Numbered from the stretch's first letter, positions 48,028 through 56,610 are shown. The stretch: 64,000 nt of DNA from Pannonibacter sp. XCT-53 (GCF_009915765.1 NZ_JAABLQ010000001.1:744001-808000); one strand, 5' to 3'. Program-made: numbers and translations. Notes: generated from the sequence alone by a model not told the origin.

Positions 48028-48319
48028 GCCGGCCGTCTGGCCGGCGGAGGTTGATGACAAACCCTCAATCGTCATCCCGGCCCAGCTGAGCGTCAGCGAA
48101 GCGCCGAGCCGGGATCCAGATATCAGCCGCGCGAAGCGCGACACACCTGTCGGTCGCAAGTCGTATCGAGTTGACGTGGTTTTGGGCTCGCTTGCGCTCG
48201 CACAGACATGCTGGATTCCGGATCTGCGGTTCGCGAAACGCTCACCTTGTCCGGAATGACGGCAAACGGACGAAACGTCGAAGTTTGTCAGCAGTCTGAG
48301 CCGGCCGTCTGGCCGGCGG
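48027..48319. mobile_element. REP/MITE-like inverted-repeat element bounded by hairpins (copy 1)
   Basis: The end repeats start tgatgacaaac (48052) and finish gtttgtcagca (48283-48293). Inside are inverted arms: TCGTCATCCCGG with AGCGAAGCG and GGGATCC on the left, and GGATTCCGGATCTGCG with TTGTCCGGAATGACG on the right. Identical GC hairpins (gccggccgtctggccggcgg, 48028-48047 and 48300-48319) bound it. It encodes no protein, and fills the gap after the ClpP-like gene. A related copy is at 63112-63343. The hairpins may belong to the element or be duplicated target. Confidence 0.7.
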
Positions 48320-48339
48320 TGGCTCCACCGAGATGAAAG

Positions 48340-48371
48340 ACCCCGCGGACCGGCCGGTCCGCGGGGTTTTT
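48340..48371. terminator. Terminator between the ClpP-like gene and the globin-like gene
   Basis: A 28-nt perfect palindrome (accccgcggaccgg and complement, 48340-48367) is followed by TTTTT. It should stop transcription leaving the ClpP-like gene and the element. It lies 26 bp before the end of the converging gene. Confidence 0.9.
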
Positions 48372-48397
48372 GCGTTCGGGCCGGGGCGTGGGCCGGC

Positions 48398-48775
48398 TCA
48401 GGCGTAGCGGGGCTGGGCGGAGGCGACGGCGGCGGCCGACAGCGACACCGGGTGCGGGCTGCGCACCACATGGCAGCGCACCTGTTCCAGCGCGCGGCGC
48501 ACGTCGCGTTCAAGGCCGGCCGCCTGCGGCGAGGCCGTCAGGACCTCGGTCAGCGCATCCACCAGCCGGTCATAGGCCTGATGCCCGCAACAGAACGGGG
48601 CCACCGTCTGGTGCAGCGCCGGGCCCTCGTAGACCGGCGCGCCGCCGAACAGGAACACCAGGAATTCGGCGAACTCCTCGCGCGCCTCGACCTGCTCCGG
48701 GTGCCCGCCGGACAGGGTTGCCTCGAGTGCGCGACGGATGGCGGCACGGCCGCCAAGCTCAAGATAAAGCGTCAT
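48398..48775 (-). CDS. Truncated-hemoglobin-like protein, divergent
   Basis: This 125-residue protein opens TLYLELGGRAAIRRALEATL and has FLVFLFGGAPVYEGPALHQT, matching group 1 truncated globins (LGG helix A and the GGP-Y-G region). When aligned, the usual proximal His position holds Val, with a His three residues earlier. A Cys-Cys pair follows (APFCCGHQ). The middle helices are short. Heme binding is therefore doubtful. ATG 48775 is preferred for its GGGG ribosome site; ATG 48787 adds four residues. Confidence 0.65.
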   Translation of the reverse strand: MTLYLELGGRAAIRRALEATLSGGHPEQVEAREEFAEFLVFLFGGAPVYEGPALHQTVAPFCCGHQAYDRLVDALTEVLTASPQAAGLERDVRRALEQVRCHVVRSPHPVSLSAAAVASAQPRYA

Positions 48776-48889
48776 TTTTTGCCCCATGCGTGAGAACTCG
48801 TCTCAACAGGGACACCATCGCGCATCCCGGCACCGGACCCTGTGATGTGGGTCACGGGTTGCCGCAATCCGCCAGGCTGGCGGCCAGCG

Positions 48890-49498
48890 TCAGCTCCGGC
48901 GCCAGGTCTCCCGCGCGGCCAGCCAGTCCCGGCAGCGCGCCTCCGGATCCGGGTGGTTCAGCACGTCGGTGATGACGCAGACGCTGTCGGCGCCGGCCGC
49001 ATAGACGGACGCCGCGCTCTCCAGCGTCAGGCCACCGATCGCCACCAGCGGACAGGTCACGCGCCGGCGCCACTCGCCGATGCGGCCAAGTCCCTGTGTC
49101 GGATAGTCCACCTTCTTGCCCCGGGCCTCGAAGATCGGGCCGAGGGCCACGTAGTCGGGCGCGTGCTGCAGCGCCCGGTCCAGCTCCTCCGGCGTGTGGG
49201 TGGATAGGCCCAGCCGGATCCCGGCCCGGCGCAGCGCGCCGACATCGGCCGTGTCCAGGTCCTCCTGACCGAGATGGACCCAGTCCGCACCGGCCGTCAG
49301 GGCGGCCTCCCAATGGTCATTGACGATCAGTGTCGCACCGGCGGCGTTGCACAGTCGGCTGGCTTCCCTTATCTGCGAAAGGACGGTTGCTTCGTCCTGG
49401 TCCTTCACGCGAAGCTGGACGAGCTTCAATCCGACCGGCAGGAGGCGTTCAATCCAGTCTGTCGAATTCACGATGAGATAGAAGCGGTCGAGGGTCAC
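48890..49498 (-). CDS. thiE: Thiamine phosphate synthase
   Basis: ThiE joins HMP-pyrophosphate and THZ-phosphate to give thiamine phosphate. The 202-residue TIM-barrel product has KLVQLRVKDQ, IVNDHWEAALTAGADWVHLGQED, LGLSTHTPEEL, DYVALGPIFEARGK and PLVAIGGLTLESA, the usual phosphate- and pyrimidine-binding segments. No TPP riboswitch is visible in the 56-bp gap to the divergent YdcF gene. Other thiamine genes are not nearby. Confidence 0.93.
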   Translation of the reverse strand: MTLDRFYLIVNSTDWIERLLPVGLKLVQLRVKDQDEATVLSQIREASRLCNAAGATLIVNDHWEAALTAGADWVHLGQEDLDTADVGALRRAGIRLGLSTHTPEELDRALQHAPDYVALGPIFEARGKKVDYPTQGLGRIGEWRRRVTCPLVAIGGLTLESAASVYAAGADSVCVITDVLNHPDPEARCRDWLAARETWRRS

Positions 49499-49554
49499 GG
49501 GCAGATCTCCGGGCGGGAATGTCGCGCAGCCACATAGCAGACTGGCCAGGGAAC

Positions 49555-50355
49555 ATGTTCTTTTATCTTGCGAAGCTGTTCTTTCTCGTGGCGCGGCCGT
49601 CGAACTTTCTCGTTCTGCTGGCGCTCGCGGGTCTGTGCGCGCTGCTGTTTGCCCGGACCCGCCGACTTGGACGCCTTGCGGTCGGGGCGGCGGTCCTCGG
49701 GCTGGCGGTCGCCGGGTTCTCGCCGCTGGCCAACATCGTCCTCCTGCCGCTCGAGCAGCGGTTCAGCCATCCGGATCCGCTGCCGGCGCATGTGGACGGG
49801 ATCATCGTTCTCGGCGGGGCCATCGACACGGTCGTCTCCGGCGTCCGTCCCTATCCGGCGATCACCACCGCCGGCGAGCGCCTGACGGTCGTGCCCGATC
49901 TCGCACGCCGCTATCCGGCGGCCCGCATCGTTCATTCCGGCGGGCAGGGCGTGCTCTTCGGCAACACCTCCACGGAGGCCGAGGCGGCGCAGCGCATCTT
50001 CGCCGGCTTCGGTCTTGATCCGGCGCGGGTGCTGCTGGAAGGCAAGTCGCGCAACACCTGGGAAAATGCCATGGAGACCCGCGCCCTGCTGCGGCCGAAG
50101 GACGGTGAGACCTACCTTCTCGTCACCTCGGCCATGCACATGCCGCGCGCCATGGGCGTCTTCCGCCAGGCGGGCTGGACCGGGCTCGTGCCCTATCCGG
50201 TCGACTGGCGCACCCGGGGCGAGGAGGACCGCTGGCTCGGCTTCGACGCGATCTCCGAGGGGCTGACCCGGCTCGACCTGGCGGTGCGCGAGTGGATCGG
50301 CCTTGTCGCCTACTGGCTGAGCGGACGCAGCAGCGCCCTGTTTCCCGCGCCCTGA
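49555..50355 (+). CDS. YdcF/ElyC-family membrane protein (DUF218)
   Basis: This 266-residue protein has two N-terminal membrane spans (about residues 15-65) and a DUF218 domain. Typical segments are VDGIIVLGGAID, RIVHSGGQG, LLEGKSRNTWENAM and YLLVTSAMHMPRAMGVF. The family includes ElyC, linked to envelope precursor metabolism; the exact role here is unknown. ATG 49555 is preferred, and it is divergent from thiE. Confidence 0.88.
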   Translation: MFFYLAKLFFLVARPSNFLVLLALAGLCALLFARTRRLGRLAVGAAVLGLAVAGFSPLANIVLLPLEQRFSHPDPLPAHVDGIIVLGGAIDTVVSGVRPYPAITTAGERLTVVPDLARRYPAARIVHSGGQGVLFGNTSTEAEAAQRIFAGFGLDPARVLLEGKSRNTWENAMETRALLRPKDGETYLLVTSAMHMPRAMGVFRQAGWTGLVPYPVDWRTRGEEDRWLGFDAISEGLTRLDLAVREWIGLVAYWLSGRSSALFPAP

Positions 50356-50471
50356 GCGGCGGCTTCACTGTTCTTTGCCGGTAAACGGTCGATTTCCGTC
50401 CGGGCGTCTTTCAAGCCGGCCTGGCGGGCCCTATCTTGAGGGACAAGGAACAGCACGAAGGAACCGCGGCC

Positions 50472-51716
50472 ATGTCGCTCGAGGCCCCGCTGATCGCCGC
50501 CGATGTCATGCAATGGCTGTCGAGCGAGGCGATCGGCATCAAGGACAGTCTGAAGCTGGTCAGCGAACTGGGCGAACGGCTCAACGCCGCCAAGGTTCCC
50601 GTCGACCGCATCACCACCGGCATCACGCTGCTGCATCCCAACGTGCGCGCCGAAAGCGCCATCTGGACCACCGACGGCGAACGGGCGCTGCGCCGCTACA
50701 TGGAGGCGGAGAACCTCGAGGAGGCCTACAACAGCAGCCCGCTGAAGGTCGTCTATGTCGAGGGCCGCACGGTGCGCGTGCGCATCACGCCCGAGCCCGA
50801 GGGCTGGGAATATGGCATCATCCCGGACCTGCGCGCCGACGGCTACACCGACTACATTGCCCTGCCGATGCCTTTCACGGATGGCAGCCGCAAGGCCCTG
50901 ACGGTCGCGACCAAGGCCCCCGGCGGCTTTACCCTGTCGCATGTCGCCGTGTTCGAGACGATCGTGCGGCCCATCGGCCTCATCTGCGAGCTGAACACGC
51001 TGCGGCGCACGGCGGAGACGGTGCTGAACACCTATGTCGGCCCGCGCGCCGGCTCCAAGGTTCTCACCGGCACCATCAAGCGCGGGGAGGGCGAGCACAT
51101 CTCGGCGGTCGTCAGCTTCGCCGACCTGCGCGGCTTCACCGAGCTGTCGAACCAGCTGCCGGCCGACAAGCTCATCCGGCTGCTCAATGCCTATTTCGGG
51201 GCCATGGCCGAATCGGTCGAGGCGCAGGGGGGCGAGATCCTAAAGTTCATCGGCGACGAGGTCATGGCCATCTTCCCCTATGCCACGGAAGAGGAGGCCC
51301 GGCTTGCCGCCAGGCGCGCCCTGATTGCCTCGCGCGATGCGGTGCTGCGCATTGCCGACATCAACGCGCGCTGCAGCGAGGAGGTGCCGCCGATCCGGGC
51401 CGGCATTGCCCTGCATGCCGGGGACGTCTTCTTCGGCAATGTCGGCAGCGAGACGCGGCTTGATTTCACGGTGATCGGCCCGGTGGTCAACCTTGCCTCG
51501 CGCATCGCCGATCTGGCCAAGCATCTTGACCGGGACATCCTCGTCTCCGAGGCGATTGCCGACCTGATGGGGTGCCACCACGGCCTGCGCGGCACCTATT
51601 ACGTGAAGGGGTTCGCCGATCCGGTGTCGGTCTTCTCGCCCGACATCGAGGCGATGGCGGCGGGCGGTGCCTGTTCCGAGATCATGATGGCCTCGCGCGC
51701 ATTCGACGCGAACTGA
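50472..51716 (+). CDS. Class III adenylate/guanylate cyclase
   Basis: This soluble nucleotide cyclase has 414 residues. The N-terminal half (about 1-195) is a poorly conserved sensor-like domain. The catalytic domain has the metal aspartates Asp218 (VVSFADLRGFTEL) and Asp262 (LKFIGDEVMAIF), with Lys258 in the base-recognition position. The Asn/Arg motif is in VVNLASRIADLAK. cAMP is the likely product. The last 118 bp overlap the converging DUF599 gene. Confidence 0.9.
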   Translation: MSLEAPLIAADVMQWLSSEAIGIKDSLKLVSELGERLNAAKVPVDRITTGITLLHPNVRAESAIWTTDGERALRRYMEAENLEEAYNSSPLKVVYVEGRTVRVRITPEPEGWEYGIIPDLRADGYTDYIALPMPFTDGSRKALTVATKAPGGFTLSHVAVFETIVRPIGLICELNTLRRTAETVLNTYVGPRAGSKVLTGTIKRGEGEHISAVVSFADLRGFTELSNQLPADKLIRLLNAYFGAMAESVEAQGGEILKFIGDEVMAIFPYATEEEARLAARRALIASRDAVLRIADINARCSEEVPPIRAGIALHAGDVFFGNVGSETRLDFTVIGPVVNLASRIADLAKHLDRDILVSEAIADLMGCHHGLRGTYYVKGFADPVSVFSPDIEAMAAGGACSEIMMASRAFDAN

Positions 51717-52357
51717 CGCCGCAGCAGGACGATCAGCACCAGCAGCGTCGTCACCGCCAGCGCGTGCGGGCCGGCGAACCAGCCCATGAAGCCGATGGAA
51801 AAGAAGAACGCCCGCTGGCCGCGGTTGAAGTGCCGGCCGGCGAGGGCGTTGAGGCGGCCGGCCTTGTGGGCCGTGCGCGCCAGCTCCTCAGGGTCGCCGG
51901 TCACCGAATCGGGCACGGCCCCCATGACGATGCTGGCGTAGTTGAACAGCCGGTAGGCCCAGCTGAACTTGAAGAAGGCGTAGGCGAAGATCAGCATCAG
52001 GCCGAGCACCTTCACCTCCCACAGCACCCGGTTTGCCTCCACCGGCACCGACAGGTCGCCCGCGATCTCCACGATCCGGTCGGCCGCGTCGAGCAGCGTG
52101 AAGGCGCCGCCGATGGCCAGAAGCGCGGTCGAGGCAAAGAAGGCCGTGCCCTGCTGCAGGCCGGTCAGGATCGCCGTGTCCATGATCCGCACCTGCCGCG
52201 CCGCCATCTCCTGCATCCAGCGATAGCGGTAGGTCTCCATCCGCATCGACAGGGTCCGGTGCTTGAGCGGCGAGAGTTCCACCAGCACGTTGAAGCCCAG
52301 CCAGGCGATCAGGAACCAGGCCACGGCGAGCCAGTCGAGCGGTGTGAAGGCAGTCAT
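51599..52357 (-). CDS. DUF599 membrane protein
   Basis: This 252-residue inner-membrane protein has about four spans (near residues 8-28, 70-92, 110-135 and 185-215). Conserved blocks are RWMQEMAARQVRIMDTAILTGL, FFKFSWAYRLFNYASIVMGAVP and HFNRGQRAFFFSIGFMGWFAGPHAL. Its function is unknown. Its 3' end overlaps the cyclase gene by 118 bp on the opposite strand, so the last 39 codons are antisense to a real gene. Confidence 0.87.
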   Translation of the reverse strand: MTAFTPLDWLAVAWFLIAWLGFNVLVELSPLKHRTLSMRMETYRYRWMQEMAARQVRIMDTAILTGLQQGTAFFASTALLAIGGAFTLLDAADRIVEIAGDLSVPVEANRVLWEVKVLGLMLIFAYAFFKFSWAYRLFNYASIVMGAVPDSVTGDPEELARTAHKAGRLNALAGRHFNRGQRAFFFSIGFMGWFAGPHALAVTTLLVLIVLLRRQFASNAREAIMISEQAPPAAIASMSGEKTDTGSANPFT

Positions 52358-52527
52358 GAAATCGGCCCAGTCCTTGCCCAGTGGTTAACTGAATCAAACA
52401 GCGTTCCCAACCTCCCTGATTTATCAACGGGATGACGGTCAGGTGCAAGCACTTGATCTCCCTCAGGCATTTTCGAGCAATGCATAGCCGGCTGAGCAGC
52501 TGTCACTTTTTTGCGCTTGCGAAGGTG

Positions 52528-52542
52528 TTAGGAAGACATTAA
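52528..52542 (+). promoter_or_regulatory. CtrA-like site before the small membrane peptide gene
   Basis: TTAG-N7-TTAA (TTAGGAAGACATTAA) matches the CtrA pair with one mismatch. It lies 73 bp before a 44-codon gene, in an AT-rich patch of the 257-bp gap 52358-52614. Assignment is by pattern only. Confidence 0.35.
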
Positions 52543-52614
52543 ATCTCATGCCGCAAAGCCGCCATATTCGGACCCTGCGGGGACCGGGGGCAGCTTGAAA
52601 AGACAAGGGTTTTC

Positions 52615-52749
52615 ATGGACGAAAACGTACAGAAGTCCTGCTGGGGCGTCACCGCGTGGACGGTGCTCGTTCTCGGGGGCATGCTGGCACTGATCATGCT
52701 GTTCGCCGACGCTGAAACCGCCACCACGGCCGTGAGCATCGCCCGCTGA
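52615..52749 (+). CDS. 44-residue single-span membrane peptide
   Basis: ATG 52615 opens a 45-codon frame (MDENVQKSCWGVTAWTVLVL...) ending TGA at 52749. A polar N-terminus is followed by a membrane span (about residues 11-30) and a short tail. A ribosome-site-like AAGGG lies upstream. A clear terminator follows the stop, and a CtrA-like site precedes it, so it has the framing of an independent gene. I recognise no family. Confidence 0.6.
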   Translation: MDENVQKSCWGVTAWTVLVLGGMLALIMLFADAETATTAVSIAR

Positions 52750-52776
52750 ACCGGGATCGTGAGACCAGATTGACAG

Positions 52777-52803
52777 AGGCGCGGAGCAATCCGCGCCTTT
52801 CGT
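52777..52803 (+). terminator. Terminator after the 44-codon gene
   Basis: A 9-bp stem (aggcgcgga / tccgcgcct, loop gcaa) is followed by TTCGTCTTTTC. It starts 27 bp after the small gene's stop and supports that gene as a transcription unit. Confidence 0.85.
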
Positions 52804-52905
52804 CTTTTCATCGCCCGGGTTCCAGGGACTTGCCGGTTCGGGACAGGGCGCCGAGGGGCTTGCGCTGTCCGGCCGGCAGCGCCCGCCGGCGGGTCGCCGT
52901 GACGG

Positions 52906-53454
52906 TCAGTGCCCGCGCGCGGCCCGCGGACGGCTTGCGAAGTAGCGATGCGCCTCCATCTGCCGCACGACCGTCCTGCCGTCCGGCCGGCTGACCAGAA
53001 ACCCGGCATAGCTGCTGCCACCGGCCTCGAACAGCACCAGCATTGCCTCGCCGACCTGCGGCCAGGCGATGCGTGCGCCGAATGTGTCGACGTCCTCCAG
53101 CCGCGTCTTGCCGGTCAGCGTGAGGATGTCGTCGCGGCGCAGGGTGATCGATTCGCTGCCGCCCCAGTCCACCGCCGCCAGGCCTTGTGGCAGACGGGGA
53201 AGGGTCAGGCGCACCTGGTCGAAGGTGAGCACCATCGCCGATCCGTCGCGCGTGAGGTCGACCAGCACTTCCACCGTGCCGAGATCGGTGCCCATTTCGG
53301 TCCGCTGCCCGTCTGCAGCGGTGGTGAAGCCGGCGGTGTTGACGAGCTGGTAGGGCCCGAGCGCGATCAGATCCTCGCTCCGGCTCGCCGTGGCTGGCAA
53401 GGTGACGAGCAACAGCATCGCCAGAACCAGGCGTCCGAGCAGGGAATGGCGCAT
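52906..53454 (-). CDS. Secreted protein of unknown function
   Basis: This 182-residue protein has a typical signal peptide (MRHSLLGRLVLAMLLLVTLPATAS, cleavage near residue 24). The mature part is mostly beta strand with no cysteines and no motif I recognise. It lies 51 bp after the SDR gene on the same strand and may share its transcript. Confidence 0.7.
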   Translation of the reverse strand: MRHSLLGRLVLAMLLLVTLPATASRSEDLIALGPYQLVNTAGFTTAADGQRTEMGTDLGTVEVLVDLTRDGSAMVLTFDQVRLTLPRLPQGLAAVDWGGSESITLRRDDILTLTGKTRLEDVDTFGARIAWPQVGEAMLVLFEAGGSSYAGFLVSRPDGRTVVRQMEAHRYFASRPRAARGH

Positions 53455-53505
53455 GACTTGCGGGCTCCGGGAGGAGAGGAACCGTCAGAGCCTAGGCGAG
53501 TGCCG

Positions 53506-55080
53506 TTACGGTTTGGTTTCCGGGCCCGTGCCGGCCGGATCGGCCAGGTCCGGATCGAGCGGCCGGACCCGTTCATCGCCCGCCTCGGCGATGGCCTCGG
53601 GGTCCAGTTCCCGGTCCAGATCGCGGATGCCGGCCTGGGCGTCGTCGTCCGCAGACATCGTGCCCGGGGTCGCCTCCGTGCCCTCATCCGTGCCCGCCGC
53701 GGTGCCCGCCGCAGTATCCGGCTCTGGACTCGCGTCCTCGGGGCTCTCCGCATCCGGCATGTCGCCGGCCGGCGGCAGCGGTTGCCCGGGTTCCACATCG
53801 ATCACGAAGGGGCCACCGGCCTCCACGTCGGCGGCCACAGCCCTTGCCTTGCGCGGCAGCGGCGGCAGTTCGTCCTCGGCCAGGTCCATGCCGACAAGGT
53901 CGTCTCCAGACCAGTCGTCTCCGGGCCAGTCGTCTCCGGGGAGGTCTTCTGCGCCGAGGTCCTCTGCGGTCGGCAGCGGCGGCTCCGGTTGCGGCGCGAG
54001 CCCAGTTTCGGGGCCAGTCTCAGCCGCATTCTCAGTTTCGGGCTCAGGCTGCGCCGGTGCCCCGGCCAGGGCAGCCTCGGCCTCTGTCTCCGCGTCCGGT
54101 GCCGAGCCTGCGTCGATCCCGGCCGCGCCGACGGCTCCGGCCATATCCGGCCGGGCCGTGTCTGCCGGAGTGTCGCCGCGACGGCGCGGCGCGGCAGGCA
54201 GGGGTCCGACCGCAACCTCGACCAGCGTTTCCAGCGAGGTACAGACCGGCTGCCAGCCCAGCATCCGCATGGCCCGGGTTGCCGAGACGATCTGCGAGCG
54301 GGCATAGCCGGCGGCCGTGTCGTGGCGCGGCTCGATGTCGGGCGCAGGCGCCGTGGCCAGCACCACCTCCGCCCCGCTGGCGGCGGCCACGCAGGCGGCG
54401 ATGTCGCCGACGCGGGCCCCGGCGACGCCGGCCCCGATCAGGCTCAGCCGGAACTGCGACGAGGCGAGCGCCCTCAGATAGAGATCGGCGAGGTCATCCG
54501 CGTCCACCAGCGGCCAGATCGTGTCGGCGCTGGCGCGGGTGACGAAGGGCGTGCCGGAGACGGCTGCCTCCGCCATTTCCGCAAGCGGTCCGCGTCCCGG
54601 GGCCGAGACCAGCGCCGGATGGATGATGGCGACGCCCATGCGCGGCAGGGTCTGCAGCGACCGCACCAGTTCGCCGAGATGCGAGAAGGCGGGCAGGGGG
54701 TCGAAGGCGGCGCTTTCGCTCAGCGGCCGTGCCGGGCTTGCCGGAAACGCCCAGACGCCGCCCGTGTAGACGAGGCGCGGCGGTTCGGCGACCTCGGCGG
54801 CGACGCGCCGCAGCAGCGCCACGAGCCGGCGTTCCTCGCCCGCCATGTCCGGTCCGAAGGTGGCCCCGGCATGGATGATGCCGCGGCAGGCCATGGCCGT
54901 TGCGATCCACTGGTCCGGATTGGCCAGATCCCCGGCCACCGGGGTCGCACCCGCATCGGCCAGCCAGCGGGCGCTGGCGCTGGAGCGGGCAAGGGCGGCA
55001 ACGGTCTTCCCCTCGGCCAGAAGACGCCGGAGAATTGCGCTGCCAATGGTGCCGGTACCGCCGGTCAAGAAAACGTCCAT
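53506..55080 (-). CDS. NAD(P)-dependent epimerase/SDR protein with long acidic tail
   Basis: ATG 55080 gives 524 residues. The N-terminal ~300 residues form an extended SDR domain: Rossmann motif TGGTGTIG at residues 6-13, then VAGDLAN, GIIHAGAT and RLVYTGGVWAF. The classic YxxxK is not obvious, so catalysis is uncertain. From about residue 305 a 215-residue tail is Pro/Ala/Asp/Glu-rich and low in complexity, with internal repeats such as GDDWPGDDWSGDD. The tail is probably disordered. Its neighbour downstream is a secreted protein. Confidence 0.8.
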   Translation of the reverse strand: MDVFLTGGTGTIGSAILRRLLAEGKTVAALARSSASARWLADAGATPVAGDLANPDQWIATAMACRGIIHAGATFGPDMAGEERRLVALLRRVAAEVAEPPRLVYTGGVWAFPASPARPLSESAAFDPLPAFSHLGELVRSLQTLPRMGVAIIHPALVSAPGRGPLAEMAEAAVSGTPFVTRASADTIWPLVDADDLADLYLRALASSQFRLSLIGAGVAGARVGDIAACVAAASGAEVVLATAPAPDIEPRHDTAAGYARSQIVSATRAMRMLGWQPVCTSLETLVEVAVGPLPAAPRRRGDTPADTARPDMAGAVGAAGIDAGSAPDAETEAEAALAGAPAQPEPETENAAETGPETGLAPQPEPPLPTAEDLGAEDLPGDDWPGDDWSGDDLVGMDLAEDELPPLPRKARAVAADVEAGGPFVIDVEPGQPLPPAGDMPDAESPEDASPEPDTAAGTAAGTDEGTEATPGTMSADDDAQAGIRDLDRELDPEAIAEAGDERVRPLDPDLADPAGTGPETKP

Positions 55081-55204
55081 GGGATCAATCAAGCTGCGTC
55101 GCCCCGGAAAGGCAAGGGGGGGAGGCGGGCCGGGCTGTGCATAAGCCGGGCCGGCCGCAGGGAGGGTCTATGCCCGCCGGGGCGGGCTTGTTAGGGAAAT
55201 GGGT

Positions 55205-55639
55205 ATGGCATTGCACATCGTCAAACTCTGTGTCGGCGCCGACAGCGTCGAGGACCTTCAGGCGTGGATCGACTTCCGCATGGACCAGCTTGCGGCGGCC
55301 GGTCTCCCGCGCGAGCAGGCCCATACGACCCGCATGGTGCCGACGCGCAAGGACGAGATCCTCGACGGCGGCTCGCTCTACTGGGTCATCAAGGGCTACA
55401 TCCAGGTCCGTCAGCCGCTGGTCGACATCCGGCCCTTCAAGGACACCGACGGCATCACGCGGTGTGATCTCGTGCTTGAGCCGCGCCTCATCCTGACCCA
55501 GATGCAGCCGCGCCGGCCGTTCCAGGGCTGGCGCTACCTGAAGCCGGAGGAGGCGCCGGCCGACATGCGTGGCAGCAGCGGCGGTCAGGACCTGCCCGAG
55601 GAGATGCGCCGCGACCTCGCCGAGCTCGGGCTGCTCTGA
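55205..55639 (+). CDS. DUF1489 family protein
   Basis: This 144-residue cytoplasmic protein is of unknown function, conserved in alphaproteobacteria. The typical opening MALHIVKLCVGADSVEDL and the segments MVPTRKDEILDGGSLYWVIKG and WRYLKPEEAPADM are present. ATG 55205 sits 8 bp after TAGGG; ATG 55199 is also in frame. Confidence 0.85.
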   Translation: MALHIVKLCVGADSVEDLQAWIDFRMDQLAAAGLPREQAHTTRMVPTRKDEILDGGSLYWVIKGYIQVRQPLVDIRPFKDTDGITRCDLVLEPRLILTQMQPRRPFQGWRYLKPEEAPADMRGSSGGQDLPEEMRRDLAELGLL

Positions 55640-55724
55640 ACCGTCGCCAGCCCCTTGCCTTCCTCCGGCGGATTTCCAACCTTACAGCAGGCCGGGCGGC
55701 TCGGGCGCCGGCAAGGGAGGATGG

Positions 55725-56588
55725 ATGGCCAGCGCCGATGACAGGGATCAGGGGGATGAGCGAGCGGACCGCCGGACAGGCACGGCCAGACCAGGCTGGT
55801 GGCCCCGGGCGCAGGCCTCCGGTGCGGACCCGTTCGCGGCCCCTGACCGTCGCCCCACGGGCCAGACTGATCCGTCCGCGGCATCCGGTGCGGTCGCCCC
55901 GCGTTCCTCCGCTGCCGAAGTCGCGAGCTTCCTGACGCAGGCGAGCCGGATCGCGCCGCCCGTCCAGACCACGCCGGCCACGGCCCGGCTGATGTTTGCC
56001 CTCGATGCCACCATGAGCCGCCAGCCGACCTGGGACCGCGCGCGGGACCTGCAGGCCGGCATGTTCGAGGAGGCGGCGCGGCTTGGTGGCCTCGCGGTGC
56101 GGCTGGTCTATTTCCGGGGTCTTGATGAATGCCGGGCCTCGCCCTGGGTCGAGGATCCCCGTCGGCTTGCCGGGCTGATGGCGAAGGTCGGCTGCGAGGG
56201 CGGCCACACCCAGATCCGCAAGGTCCTGTCGGCGGCGCGCGAGGCGGCCGGAGCCGGCGGGCTCAAGGCACTGGTCTATGTCGGCGACTGTGTCGAGGAG
56301 GACATCGATCTCCTCTGCGCGCGGGCCGGCGAGCTGGCCCTGCTCGGCGTGCCGGTGTTCCTGTTCCAGGAAGGCAACGATCCGGTTGCGGCCCGGGCCT
56401 TTGGCGAGATCGCCCGGCTGACGCGCGGGGTCCATCTGGCCTTTGATCATCGCTCTGCTGCCGAACTTGCCGGGCTCCTGCGCGCGGTGGCGGCCTATGC
56501 GGCCGGCGGGCTCGGCGGCCTTGAGCAGCTTGGCCGGCGTGGAAACGCCGGTGCCCGCCTGCTGCTCAGCCACATCTCACCCGGGTGA
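55725..56588 (+). CDS. VWA-domain protein
   Basis: This 287-residue protein has a proline- and arginine-rich N-terminus (about 1-75) and a von Willebrand A-like domain. The MIDAS motif is FALDATMSR (DxTxS form), with further conserved segments VRLVYFRGLDECRASPWV and KALVYVGDCVEEDID. ATG 55725 follows GGGAGG. The DnaJ-domain gene starts 22 bp after the stop, so the pair is probably an operon. The role is unknown. Confidence 0.78.
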   Translation: MASADDRDQGDERADRRTGTARPGWWPRAQASGADPFAAPDRRPTGQTDPSAASGAVAPRSSAAEVASFLTQASRIAPPVQTTPATARLMFALDATMSRQPTWDRARDLQAGMFEEAARLGGLAVRLVYFRGLDECRASPWVEDPRRLAGLMAKVGCEGGHTQIRKVLSAAREAAGAGGLKALVYVGDCVEEDIDLLCARAGELALLGVPVFLFQEGNDPVAARAFGEIARLTRGVHLAFDHRSAAELAGLLRAVAAYAAGGLGGLEQLGRRGNAGARLLLSHISPG

Positions 56589-56610
56589 CGGGATCAGGAC
56601 AAGGTCGACG

